Origin: Corynebacterium confusum
GTDB lineage: Bacteria > Actinomycetota > Actinomycetes > Mycobacteriales > Mycobacteriaceae
Direction of reading: 5' to 3'
DNA length: 64,000 nt
Assembly: GCF_030408715.1 (NCBI RefSeq)
Contig: NZ_CP047202.1
Coordinates: forward strand, 62,001 to 126,000
In this document: piece after piece, positions 53,232 to 61,279 of the stretch
Numbering within the stretch: the stretch's first letter is position 1
Layout: every line of letters starts with the position of its first letter
Made by a program: the position numbers and the translations under genes
Notes under the pieces: generated by a model
What the model saw: the letters and a program-made list of their open reading frames with translations, nothing else
What the model was told of the DNA's origin: nothing
Databases searched by the model: none

Positions 53232-53909
53232 ATGCTTTTCGAGGTGGAGCGCCCCGCGGCCAAGGTCGCGCCCGGGGTGGCGCACGTTCCGGGCTACTGG
53301 TCGACGCCGGAGCAGCACGCGTGGGTGGCGCGGTTTCGGGACCTGGCGCGCCGGGCCAGCGGCGCGCCCTTTGCCATGCAGCGGCCGCAGCTGGCCTCCG
53401 GCGGGCGCATGAGCGTGCACATGCTGAACCTGGGGCATTACTTCGACTATGACGGCTACCGCTACGTGGATCGGAAATTCGGCCACACTGTCCCGGCTCT
53501 GCCAGGGGCTCTTCGGCAGGCGGCTATCGATGCCGTCTCCCGCGCCGCCGCCCTCGCCGAGGAACTGGCCCCGTGGGCAGAAAGCTACTTGCCGGATATG
53601 GCCCTGGTGAACTACTACCCGCCGGGCGCGCAGATGGGCATGCACCAGGATCGCTACGAGTCCACGCGCGCGCCCATCGTCTCCTTTTCCATTGGGGAGG
53701 AGGCGCTGTTTCGCATCGGAGGCACGGAAAACCGCAACCGGCCCTGGGAGGAGGTGACGCTGGCCTCCGGGGATCTCATCGTCTTCGGCGGCCCGAAGCG
53801 TTTTGCTTTCCACGGGGTGCCCGAGGTTCGCCCCGGCACCGCGCCGGAAGGCTGCGGGCTGGCGCAGGGCCGAATCAATGTCACGGTGCGGCAGGTCTTT
53901 TCCGGGTAG
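53232..53909 (+). CDS. alkB: Alkylated DNA repair dioxygenase AlkB
   Basis: A 225-residue Fe(II)/2-oxoglutarate oxygenase that demethylates N-alkylated bases. The iron ligands are in MGMHQDRYE (HxD near residue 139) and FAFHGVPEV (distal His near 194), and the 2-oxoglutarate-binding arginines are in QGRINVTVRQV. The substrate-binding region includes LVNYYPPGAQMG. The length is close to the E. coli enzyme. It lies 45 bp before an FMN reductase gene. Confidence 0.93.
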   Translation: MLFEVERPAAKVAPGVAHVPGYWSTPEQHAWVARFRDLARRASGAPFAMQRPQLASGGRMSVHMLNLGHYFDYDGYRYVDRKFGHTVPALPGALRQAAIDAVSRAAALAEELAPWAESYLPDMALVNYYPPGAQMGMHQDRYESTRAPIVSFSIGEEALFRIGGTENRNRPWEEVTLASGDLIVFGGPKRFAFHGVPEVRPGTAPEGCGLAQGRINVTVRQVFSG

Positions 53910-53954
53910 GCTGTGCTAGAAACACTTAACCGTTGAACTGAAAGGAAGCCCGAC

Positions 53955-54503
53955 ATGGCAAAGATCGGCATCATCATTGGCTCTATCCGCGAAGGTCGCC
54001 TGGGCGAAGCCGTCGGCCGCTGGGTCGAGGGTATTGCCCGCGACCGTGCCGAGCAGGGCGTGGACTACGGGCTCATCGACCTGGCCGCCTTCAATGTCCC
54101 GCTGCTGACCGCCGCCACCGTCCCGGGCGCGGCCAACAAGCAGTACGACGACGCCAACGTGCAGGCGTGGTCCAAGGCTATCGATGCCTGCGATGCCTTC
54201 GTCTTCGTCACCCCGGAGTACAACCACTCCGTGCCGGGCGCCTTCAAGAACGCCTACGACTCCCTGGGCGCGGAGTGGGCCGGCAAGCCGGTCGCCTTCG
54301 TCGGCTACGGCGCCTCCGGCGCCATCCGCGCGGTCGAGGCCTGGCGCCTGGTGGTCAGCAACTTCCAGATGGCCCAGCTGCGCAACCAGCTGGAGGTCTC
54401 CATCTTCTCCGACTTCACCTACGGCGAGTTCACCCCGGACGAGGACAAGACCAAGCGCATGGACAACATCCTGGCCGAGCTGGAGGATGCGCTGGGTAAA
54501 TAA
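53955..54503 (+). CDS. NAD(P)H-dependent FMN reductase / flavodoxin-fold oxidoreductase
   Basis: A 182-residue protein of the FMN_red family (PF03358). The phosphate-binding loop GSIREGRLGEAVG is at residue 8 and the flavin-contact motif TPEYNHSVPGAFKNA near 88. It is cytoplasmic, usually dimeric or tetrameric, and reduces FMN, quinones or azo dyes. GAAAGGAAG precedes the ATG. It may be co-transcribed with alkB. Confidence 0.9.
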   Translation: MAKIGIIIGSIREGRLGEAVGRWVEGIARDRAEQGVDYGLIDLAAFNVPLLTAATVPGAANKQYDDANVQAWSKAIDACDAFVFVTPEYNHSVPGAFKNAYDSLGAEWAGKPVAFVGYGASGAIRAVEAWRLVVSNFQMAQLRNQLEVSIFSDFTYGEFTPDEDKTKRMDNILAELEDALGK

Positions 54504-54534
54504 CACCCCCAGCGGAGTACTGCTTCGTTTTTAG

Positions 54535-54558
54535 AAAGCCTAAATATAGGCTTTGTTG
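54535..54558 (+). terminator. Hairpin terminator after the FMN reductase gene
   Basis: AAAGCCTA-AATA-TAGGCTTT is a perfect 8-bp stem, 32 bp after the stop codon. Only GTTG follows, so the T-run is weak. Confidence 0.6.
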
Positions 54559-54716
54559 ATGTATCAAAGGGTGCGGATTCACCCCCAGCACGAGAAAGCC
54601 GCTGGCAGCCGCGCTGCGGGGTGCCTGACTGCTTGTTACGGTGGCTGCGGTCGGCGATGTCCACGGCATTCGCTGGCCCAGGACACCGTTATTTTTTTGA
54701 GTAGAAAGGACTTTCC

Positions 54717-55301
54717 GTGATCTTCCCGTTCAACCCTAAGAAGGGCATCGCCAGCGCGCTGGCTGCCGCAATGGTGACCACCGGCGCTGCTGCCCCGGCA
54801 GCGCAGGCCAACGAGCTGGATTCCAACATCCAGGGCCCGTTGGTGCTGGCCGAAGCGATGTACTACGACGCCGGGGAGGACGAGATCCGGCTCGATGAAG
54901 GCAAGATCGATCACGACCGCGTCACCGCCGAAGAGGTTGATCAGGTAGAGGCTGGCCTGGCGGATCTGACCGACGAGCAGATCGACCAGGTGCTGATCGA
55001 CAACGGCTACGAGCCGGACGAGATGCGCGACTCGGATAGCGACAACTCCGGGGTCTCCTTCCGGATCGCGCCCGCCATCATCTGGGGAGGCGTGGCCATC
55101 TTGGGTATTCTCACCGGTGGCGGATTGATTTTCTACTCGATGTACACTACCCATGCAGAAAAGCAGAACCTGATTAACCAGTGCTACCAGAACGGCGGCA
55201 GCCCGGTGGTTGACAGCCGCGATTCCGCCGGCGTGGAGGGTACCACCGATTCCGGAGCAGCTAAGAATGAAGGAGGCTACCGCTTCGAATGCCAGAAGTA
55301 G
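54717..55301 (+). CDS. Secreted or membrane-anchored protein of unknown function
   Basis: A 194-residue protein with an N-terminal signal peptide (GIASALAAAMVTTGAAAPAAQA, cleavage after AQA near residue 31). An acidic, helical outer region (AEEVDQVEAGLADLTDEQID) is followed by one membrane helix near residues 118-142 (IIWGGVAILGILTGGGLIFY) and a tail with two Cys. The start is a GTG after AGAAAGGAC. It overlaps the next small membrane-protein gene by 13 bp, so the two probably act together. No family is recognised. Confidence 0.7.
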   Translation: MIFPFNPKKGIASALAAAMVTTGAAAPAAQANELDSNIQGPLVLAEAMYYDAGEDEIRLDEGKIDHDRVTAEEVDQVEAGLADLTDEQIDQVLIDNGYEPDEMRDSDSDNSGVSFRIAPAIIWGGVAILGILTGGGLIFYSMYTTHAEKQNLINQCYQNGGSPVVDSRDSAGVEGTTDSGAAKNEGGYRFECQK

Positions 55302-55507
55302 AAACGACTCGAGACGCCCCCATGGTGGTTGCCGCGATCGTCGTGGTGGGACTGTTCCTGCTGCTGCTGCTGTACTTGGGCCTAAGCCGCTACTACAACG
55401 CGCAGGAGCTGGACTCCCTCGTGGAGGGCGCCGAGGCTAACGGGCAGAGCTATTCCGTGGAGATTCATAACGGGCTGACCGGTAGTTATTCCTTCCGCGC
55501 CCACTAG
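55289..55507 (+). CDS. Small single-pass membrane protein
   Basis: A 72-residue protein with a polar N-terminus, one strong membrane helix (VVAAIVVVGLFLLLLLYLGL, residues 13-32) and a 40-residue outer or inner tail. AAGGAGG lies within the preceding gene's 3' end, and the overlap of 13 bp implies translational coupling with it. Function unknown. Confidence 0.65.
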   Translation: MPEVETTRDAPMVVAAIVVVGLFLLLLLYLGLSRYYNAQELDSLVEGAEANGQSYSVEIHNGLTGSYSFRAH

Positions 55508-55815
55508 CCGGCGATGTCCTTGAGTGCCGTGAGATGTTTCTGAAAGGCAGCGCGACCACGCGCGGTGAGGCTTACCCACACGGTGTCCTTGCCGCGCGTG
55601 GAGCCGTATTCGCGGAAGCGGCTGACGTATTCTGCCTCCTGTAGGGTGCTGAGCTGCTTGGAGAGCGTGGACGGGCTTAAGCCCACCTCCCGGGCAAGCG
55701 AGGAAAACTCCATCTCTTGCTTGACTGCTCCCTCGGTCGCGCCGTAGGCGTTGAGTACGGCGCAGATTTTAAACCGGTTGAGCGGGTGGATGACCGGATC
55801 GAGCTGGCCGTTCAT
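55504..55815 (-). CDS. Winged-helix transcriptional regulator
   Basis: A 103-residue MarR/ArsR-like small regulator (transcriptional regulator, HTH_34-like): LNRFKICAVLNAYGATEG, EMEFSSLAREVGLSPSTLSK (recognition helix LSPSTLSKQLSTL) and a wing KDTVWVSLTARGRAAFQKH. It overlaps the upstream membrane-protein gene by ATGA. Such pairs of a winged-helix protein plus a small membrane protein are common, with the regulator repressing its own operon. The inverted repeats at 56268-56297 are its probable target. Confidence 0.8.
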   Translation of the reverse strand: MNGQLDPVIHPLNRFKICAVLNAYGATEGAVKQEMEFSSLAREVGLSPSTLSKQLSTLQEAEYVSRFREYGSTRGKDTVWVSLTARGRAAFQKHLTALKDIAG

Positions 55816-56264
55816 GAATGATTCCGCTCCCGGGAGCTGAGATCTAAAGCACCACTACCCAGGGCCCACCACACGCTGGCAAAGGCTAGGAAGCCAAGGG
55901 GCAGCACTGCCCAGGCCGGCAGGTCATGGGCGAAGATGAAAGCGGACATCGGCCAGTAGAGGCAGAAAAATCCCAGCCAGTAGCGCTTGTCCGCGGAGGG
56001 CGCGGCGAAGGGATCCTGGCGGTAAGACTGACGCACCCGCGGGTAGTGCCGGGGCATGAGGAAGGCGGCGACGAGGATAACGGCAGCGACGATGAGGAGC
56101 GCCCACCAAGGGCGGGACTTAAACGCCATGAGCAAGAAAGCCGCCAGGTAGGTCAACGCCAGGCAAAAAGCGATCCAGGGTGGGAGCAGGGCGGTATGTT
56201 TCTTTGCGAGGGATTCGTTAAAGGACAGAGCCTCGGTGGCCTGCTTCTTCTCATTGTTTTCCAT
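55812..56264 (-). CDS. Membrane protein co-encoded with the winged-helix regulator
   Basis: A 150-residue protein with a polar N-terminal 25 residues and four hydrophobic helices in two pairs (WIAFCLALTYLAAFLLMAF, WWALLIVAAVILVAAFLM, then two after residue 95). The start MENNEKKQATEAL lies only 4 bp from the operator palindrome. It overlaps the regulator gene by 4 bp. It may modulate the regulator by membrane tethering, but that is inference. Confidence 0.7.
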   Translation of the reverse strand: MENNEKKQATEALSFNESLAKKHTALLPPWIAFCLALTYLAAFLLMAFKSRPWWALLIVAAVILVAAFLMPRHYPRVRQSYRQDPFAAPSADKRYWLGFFCLYWPMSAFIFAHDLPAWAVLPLGFLAFASVWWALGSGALDLSSRERNHS

Positions 56265-56267
56265 AGT

Positions 56268-56297
56268 GGAAAGTATGACACTTTCCGTACCGGAAAG
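56268..56297. promoter_or_regulatory. Overlapping palindromes in the divergent promoter
   Basis: GGAAAGT-ATGAC-ACTTTCC (56268-56286) overlaps CTTTCCG-TAC-CGGAAAG (56281-56297), giving three phased GGAAAG/CTTTCC half-sites. They lie between the membrane-protein/regulator operon and the SDR gene. A -10-like TACACT (56310-56315) follows for the SDR gene, so a bound regulator could control both directions. Confidence 0.7.
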
Positions 56298-56322
56298 CAA
56301 GGGCTTTGCTACACTGCGGGAC

Positions 56323-57048
56323 ATGGCTAATCATGACGGCGGCAACAAGAAAGTAGCAATCGTGACGGGAGCCTCTTCCGGGATTGGCGCCGCGAGCGCG
56401 CGGGCGCTGGCCGCCGACGGCTGGCACGTGATCGTGGCGGCGCGGCGCAAGGACCGGCTAGACGCCCTCGCGGAAGAAATCGGCGGCACCGCCATTGAGC
56501 TGGACGTTGCCAGCCAGGAGTCTGTGGACGCGCTCGCCGCCCAGGTGGACCAGGTGGACCTGTTGGTCAATAACGCCGGCGGCGCCAAGGGCTTGGAGCC
56601 TCTAGTCGACACCAAGATAGAGGATTGGCAGTGGATGTATGACGTGAACGTGCTGGGCACGGTACGCATGCTGCAAGCGCTGGTGCCGAAACTGGAACAA
56701 GCCCCGGATAACTCGGGGCTTGTCATCAACATGGGTTCGGTGGCTGGCTGGGGCGTCTACGAAGGCGGCTCCGGCTACAACAGCGCCAAGCACGGCGTGC
56801 GGGTGATCTCCCGGGCGCTGCGACTGGAAAACCACAACATTCGCATCACGGAGATCGACCCGGGCCGCGTGGCCACCGATTTCTCGCTCGTCCGCTTCAG
56901 CGGCGACGAGGAGCGCGCCGCTAAGGTCTACGACGGCCAGCTCAACCTCGCCGCCGAGGACATCGCGGAGGCGGTGCGCTGGGTGGCGTCCCTGCCCGCC
57001 CACGTCAACATCGACGTAATGACGGTCAAGCCGCGCACCCAGAGCTAG
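56323..57048 (+). CDS. Short-chain dehydrogenase/reductase
   Basis: A 241-residue classical SDR with the NAD(P)-binding TGASSGIGAASARAL, the NNAGG motif near residue 86, and the catalytic Ser, Tyr and Lys in MGSVAGWGVYEGGSGYNSAKHG. The AARRKDRL segment after the second strand suggests NADP preference. The cofactor fold and length resemble serine/3-hydroxy-acid dehydrogenases such as YdfG, but the substrate is open. The -10 to ATG distance suggests a leaderless mRNA. Confidence 0.88.
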   Translation: MANHDGGNKKVAIVTGASSGIGAASARALAADGWHVIVAARRKDRLDALAEEIGGTAIELDVASQESVDALAAQVDQVDLLVNNAGGAKGLEPLVDTKIEDWQWMYDVNVLGTVRMLQALVPKLEQAPDNSGLVINMGSVAGWGVYEGGSGYNSAKHGVRVISRALRLENHNIRITEIDPGRVATDFSLVRFSGDEERAAKVYDGQLNLAAEDIAEAVRWVASLPAHVNIDVMTVKPRTQS

Positions 57049-57059
57049 GAACTTACAGC

Positions 57060-58640
57060 CTACTTCTGCAGACCGAACTGGCCGGAAACGGCCGGGGTTA
57101 GGTTCTGGTAGACGTGCTTTTGCTCCTGGTACTCTTCCAGACCCGTCGGGCCCAGCTCGCGGCCGTTGCCGGACTGCTTGTAGCCGCCCCACTCGGCCTG
57201 CGGCAGGTACGGGTGGAAGTCGTTGATCCAGATGGTGCCGTGGCGCAGGCCGCGGGCGACCTGCTCGGCCTTGCCCGCATCCGTGGTCCATACCGCGCCG
57301 GCCAGGCCGTACTCAGTGTCGTTGGCGATCTCGATGGCCTCTTCCTGCGTGGTGAAGGTTTCTACCGTCACGGTCGGGCCGAAGGCCTCGTCGTGGACGC
57401 AGTCCATCTCCCGGGTGGTGTCATCGATGATGGTCGGCAGGTAGTAGATGCCGGCGCCCAGGTCCGTGTTGCCGGTGCCGTGCTGGCCGTTGGTGTCCTC
57501 GCTGGTGGCCGCGCGGCCGCCGGTGAGGATGGAGGCGCCCTGCTCGCGGGCGTGGTCCACGTACTTGGCAATCTTCTCGCGGTGCTCAGCGGAGATCAGC
57601 GGGCCGGTCTCGGCCTTGTCGTCCGTCGGGCCGCCGATCTTGATGTTGTTGGTGCGCTCGACCAGAGCCTCGATGAACTTGTCGTGGATGGATTCCTCCA
57701 CGATCAGGCGGGAGCCCGCGGAGCAGACCTGGCCGGAGTGGAAGAACGCGGCGTTGAGGGCGTTGTCCACGGCGGCGTCGAAGTCCGCGTCGGCGAAGAC
57801 GACGTTTGGGTTCTTGCCACCCAGCTCCAGCGCGGTGCGCTTGACGGTCTCCGCGGCGTTCTTGGCGATCAGCTTGCCGGTGACCAGGCCGCCGGTGAAG
57901 GAGACCATGTCCACGTCCGGGTGCTGGGACAGCGGGTTACCGCAGTTGGCGCCGGCGCCGGTGATGAGGTTGGCCACGCCGTCCGGCAGGCCGGCATCGC
58001 GCAGCACGGCCATGAGCAGCATGGCGGTGTGCGGGGTCAGCTCCGCCTGCTTGAGGACGAAGGTGTTACCAGCGGCAATGGCCGGGGCGACCTTCCAGGA
58101 CACCTGCAGCAGCGGGTAGTTCCACGGGGTGATCAGGCCACAGACACCGACCGGCTCGGCGTCGATGCGGGAGCGCACGTTCGGGTCCGCCGGGTCGACC
58201 ACGCGTCCGACCTGGTGGGAAGCCAGGGTGCCGAAGTAATCGAAGGCGCCGGCGATGTCTTCCATGTCGCCTATGGACTCTTCCAGGCGCTTGCCGGTGT
58301 CGGCGGATTCCGCTTTGGCGAAAAGCTCCTGGCTGTCGCGGATGGCCTGGGCCACGCGCAGCAGCAGCTTGCCGCGCTTAATGGCCGGGACGGAGGACCA
58401 GGTGCCGGCATCGAAGGTGCGGCGGGCGACCTTAATAGCACGGATTGTGTCCTCGTCGGTGGCTTCGGAGACCTCGGCGACGACGGTGCCGTCGGCCGGG
58501 CAGGTGATGGTGCGGGTACCGCCCCCAGCAGCGGCCTCCCACTGGCCATCGATGAATAGGGACTTCGGACCGTCGCCCGTGTGGACGCCGGAGAGGAGCT
58601 CCGTCGTAGAAGGATCAAACAGTGCGTTCTGGGTGCTCAA
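57060..58640 (-). CDS. betB: Betaine-aldehyde dehydrogenase
   Basis: A 526-residue aldehyde dehydrogenase converting betaine aldehyde to glycine betaine with NAD. The catalytic Glu is in LELGGKNPNVVF and the catalytic Cys in HSGQVCSAGSRLIV, with ITPWNYPLLQVSWK as the cofactor motif. The context (BCCT transporter, choline dehydrogenase) supports the substrate. A TTG at 58640 with GAAAGGATG upstream gives the usual start (MSTQNALFDPSTT); an in-frame ATG at 58682 is the alternative and adds 14 residues. Confidence 0.88.
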   Translation of the reverse strand: MSTQNALFDPSTTELLSGVHTGDGPKSLFIDGQWEAAAGGGTRTITCPADGTVVAEVSEATDEDTIRAIKVARRTFDAGTWSSVPAIKRGKLLLRVAQAIRDSQELFAKAESADTGKRLEESIGDMEDIAGAFDYFGTLASHQVGRVVDPADPNVRSRIDAEPVGVCGLITPWNYPLLQVSWKVAPAIAAGNTFVLKQAELTPHTAMLLMAVLRDAGLPDGVANLITGAGANCGNPLSQHPDVDMVSFTGGLVTGKLIAKNAAETVKRTALELGGKNPNVVFADADFDAAVDNALNAAFFHSGQVCSAGSRLIVEESIHDKFIEALVERTNNIKIGGPTDDKAETGPLISAEHREKIAKYVDHAREQGASILTGGRAATSEDTNGQHGTGNTDLGAGIYYLPTIIDDTTREMDCVHDEAFGPTVTVETFTTQEEAIEIANDTEYGLAGAVWTTDAGKAEQVARGLRHGTIWINDFHPYLPQAEWGGYKQSGNGRELGPTGLEEYQEQKHVYQNLTPAVSGQFGLQK

Positions 58641-58732
58641 CAAAGCATCCTTTCTTGTCGGCTCTTTAATAGGCGCCGGCATTCGTATTCAAACAGGGAA
58701 TTTGTTCGGTTCCGCTTTCCGGTCTACCAGAA

Positions 58733-60955
58733 CTAATTATCCTCGCGCCAGATCCGCTCGGGCTCGGCGCCGTCGGAAACATCGGACTCACCTGGGAGTT
58801 CGGACTGCATGTGCAGGAAGGCCAGGTGGCGTTCGTAGAGATCCAGCACGTTGTTGATGAGCTGGTTCTCGCTGTAGCCGTAGACGTCGTAGCCCAAAGA
58901 ACCGGTGAGATCGTAGACCTCGAGGCGGAAGTATTCCTTCTGATCACCGGCCAGGAACTCGGGGCACTCGGAGGCCACGGGGAAGAGCTGGTAGCGGAAC
59001 TTGCGCTCGTTGTGCAGCGTGACCTGCAGGTCCAGCTGGGGCAGTTCCAGGTCGGGCAGCTCGCTGGTCAGCAGGATGGCGTCGTAGCCGCGCTGGCGCA
59101 TCTGGACCGCGACCTTTTCCAGGGCGAACTCGGCGGTATCCCGCATATAGGTGTCCATGTCCTGCTTGGTCGGGTAGGCATTGGCGCGATCCAGGCGCTG
59201 CTTCCAGCTGTTGTCGTCTGCGGCGATCCGGTCGGTGCGGCCGGAGATGACGCCGTGGAGCGCGGTGGTGCGCGCCTCCCTCTGCACGTTTTCCAGGCGC
59301 AGCGACTTCCACAGGGAGAACATCACCAGGTAGATGACCACGGCGAAGGGCAGGCCCATGACCACAGTAGCGGACTGCACCGTGGCGATGCCGTCGATCT
59401 GCAGCAGGGCCAGGGTCAGCAGGCCCACGGCGATCGACCAGAAGATGCGCAGCCAGCGGGTGCCGTCCTGGCGGCTGTCGGTGATCTTCGAGGTGAAGTT
59501 CGACATCACCAGCGCGCCGGAGTCGGCCGAGGTGATATAAAGCAGCAGGCCGATGCCCGTGGTCAGCAGGATGATGAAGCCCGAGGCCGGGAACTCCTGC
59601 AGCATGTCGTAGAAGCCCTGCTCCGGGATGTTGACCGCGTTCTCGGTGAATTCGGGGTAATCACCCGAGCGCACCATGTCCAGGGCGGTGTTGCCGAAGA
59701 AGGACATCCACATCAGGATGAACAGGAACGGGAAGGTCAGGGTGCCGAAGATGAACTGGCGCAGGGTGCGCCCGCGGGAGATGCGCGCCAGGAACAGGCC
59801 TACGAAGGTAGCCCAGGCGATCCACCAGGCCCAGAAGAACAGGGTCCAGGACTGCATCCACTCGGAGGTGGCGGCCGGATCATCCGTGAAGGCCATGGTG
59901 TCCATGGTCCAGGACGGGAACTTGGAGACGTAGTCGCCCACGTTCATCACGATGGCGTCGAAGAGGTAGGCCGTCTTGCCGAAGACCACGATGTAGATCA
60001 TTAGTGCGATGGCCAGGAAGACGTTGAGCTCCGACAGGAAGCGGATGCCCTTGTCCACGCCGGAGACTGCGGACAGGGTAGCGATGGCAATCGCGATGAT
60101 GATGAGGGCGGACTGCAGGCCGAGGCCCTGGTCGATATCGAAGATGAGGTGGATGCCGTAGGACAGCTGCACCACGCCGATACCCAGGGAGGCGGTCACG
60201 CCGAAGACGGTGCCCAGCATGGCGGCGACATCGACGGCATCGCCGACTGGGCCGTGGATGCGCTTGCCGATGAGCGGGTACAGCGCGGAGCGGATGGCCA
60301 GCGGCATGTTCAGGCGGTAGGCGAAGTAGCCGAAGGCCATGCCCATCAGGGCGTAGAGCGCCCAGCCGGTCAGGCCGTAGTGGAACATGGCGTAGACGAC
60401 GGCCTCCTTGGCCGCCTCCATGGTCTCCGGATCGCCAGTGGGCGGGGCCAGGTACATGGTCACCGGCTCGGCCACGGCGAAGAACATCAGGTCGACGCCG
60501 ATACCGGCGGCAAAAAGCATGGAAGCCCACGCGAAGGTGTTGAACTTCGGGCGCGAGTGATCCGGGCCCATGCGGATATTGCCGGAACTGGAAATCGCGA
60601 TGTAGAGGACGAAAACGACCGCGATGGTCGCGGTCAGGATGTAGAACCAGCCGAGGTTGGTGCTGATCCAGCCGGTAACGCTGGCCAGCGTGTTGGCGGC
60701 GTGTTCGCGGCCCAAACCGGCGTAGAGCGCCATCGCGATGATCAGCACACTGGAGACGATGAAGACGGGCCAGTTCGTCTTGGGCGGCTCGACCTTGTCG
60801 GCGCCGACATCGGAGCCGGTCTCCGCCTTGTAGCTGCCTACCAGGGCGCGAACCTGGTAGCGCGATCGACGTCTGGTGCGCGCCTTACCTTCTGAAGAAG
60901 GTTCGGCGTTGGCAGGTTGGGGCGATTCAGGATCATGTGGATCGAAATTCGCCAT
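58733..60955 (-). CDS. betT: BCCT-family choline/betaine transporter
   Basis: A 740-residue protein: about 60 polar N-terminal residues, twelve membrane helices with the BCCT tryptophan motif (FFWAWWIAW near residue 375) and the substrate loop GIGVDLMFFAVAEP near 150, then a hydrophilic C-terminal tail of about 200 residues. The long tail is typical of BetT-type choline transporters and senses osmolality in homologues. The gene precedes betB in the same direction and is divergent from betA. Confidence 0.88.
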   Translation of the reverse strand: MANFDPHDPESPQPANAEPSSEGKARTRRRSRYQVRALVGSYKAETGSDVGADKVEPPKTNWPVFIVSSVLIIAMALYAGLGREHAANTLASVTGWISTNLGWFYILTATIAVVFVLYIAISSSGNIRMGPDHSRPKFNTFAWASMLFAAGIGVDLMFFAVAEPVTMYLAPPTGDPETMEAAKEAVVYAMFHYGLTGWALYALMGMAFGYFAYRLNMPLAIRSALYPLIGKRIHGPVGDAVDVAAMLGTVFGVTASLGIGVVQLSYGIHLIFDIDQGLGLQSALIIIAIAIATLSAVSGVDKGIRFLSELNVFLAIALMIYIVVFGKTAYLFDAIVMNVGDYVSKFPSWTMDTMAFTDDPAATSEWMQSWTLFFWAWWIAWATFVGLFLARISRGRTLRQFIFGTLTFPFLFILMWMSFFGNTALDMVRSGDYPEFTENAVNIPEQGFYDMLQEFPASGFIILLTTGIGLLLYITSADSGALVMSNFTSKITDSRQDGTRWLRIFWSIAVGLLTLALLQIDGIATVQSATVVMGLPFAVVIYLVMFSLWKSLRLENVQREARTTALHGVISGRTDRIAADDNSWKQRLDRANAYPTKQDMDTYMRDTAEFALEKVAVQMRQRGYDAILLTSELPDLELPQLDLQVTLHNERKFRYQLFPVASECPEFLAGDQKEYFRLEVYDLTGSLGYDVYGYSENQLINNVLDLYERHLAFLHMQSELPGESDVSDGAEPERIWREDN

Positions 60956-61220
60956 GGATCACTCCTCTGAAGTTGTTAGCGCCCTGGCCGCGCCGAAGCC
61001 CAAACGGACATAGACGGGCTTAAGGCTAAACGCTCAAACATATTTGATTCATATATTCGAAACGGCGCAAAAACCCGAGCACATTTAGGGTGGGAAGGGA
61101 CAAAGACACTATCGAAAATACCTGTATGGAACACGTCAAACTTATCTTATTCTGGGCAAATTGCAAGCTTCTCAGGTAGGCTCGTTATGTAAGTAGGAGC
61201 GGAGTAATGCGTATTTGTCC

Positions 61221-61244
61221 ATGCACTGATTGCATAATATGCAT
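61221..61244. promoter_or_regulatory. Repeated ATGCA/TGCAT half-sites in the bet divergent promoter
   Basis: ATGCA-CTGAT-TGCAT-AAT-ATGCA contains three phased half-sites about 36 bp before the betA ATG, in the 324-bp gap between betT and betA. It could be the operator of a choline-responsive regulator, which is not encoded in the window. No other clear element was found in the gap. Confidence 0.35.
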
Positions 61245-61279
61245 TTCTGAACACCGCGAAGAAAGGAAGTGCTTTCCGT

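Noticed and set aside
57114..58559. 481-codon open frame antisense to betB
   Set aside because: Composition is Gly/Val/Asp repeats typical of the complement of a GC-rich gene; no motif and no start signal.
58811..60004. 397-codon open frame antisense to the BCCT gene
   Set aside because: Low-complexity Gln/Val/Gly-rich translation with no motif; the BCCT protein on the opposite strand is unambiguous.
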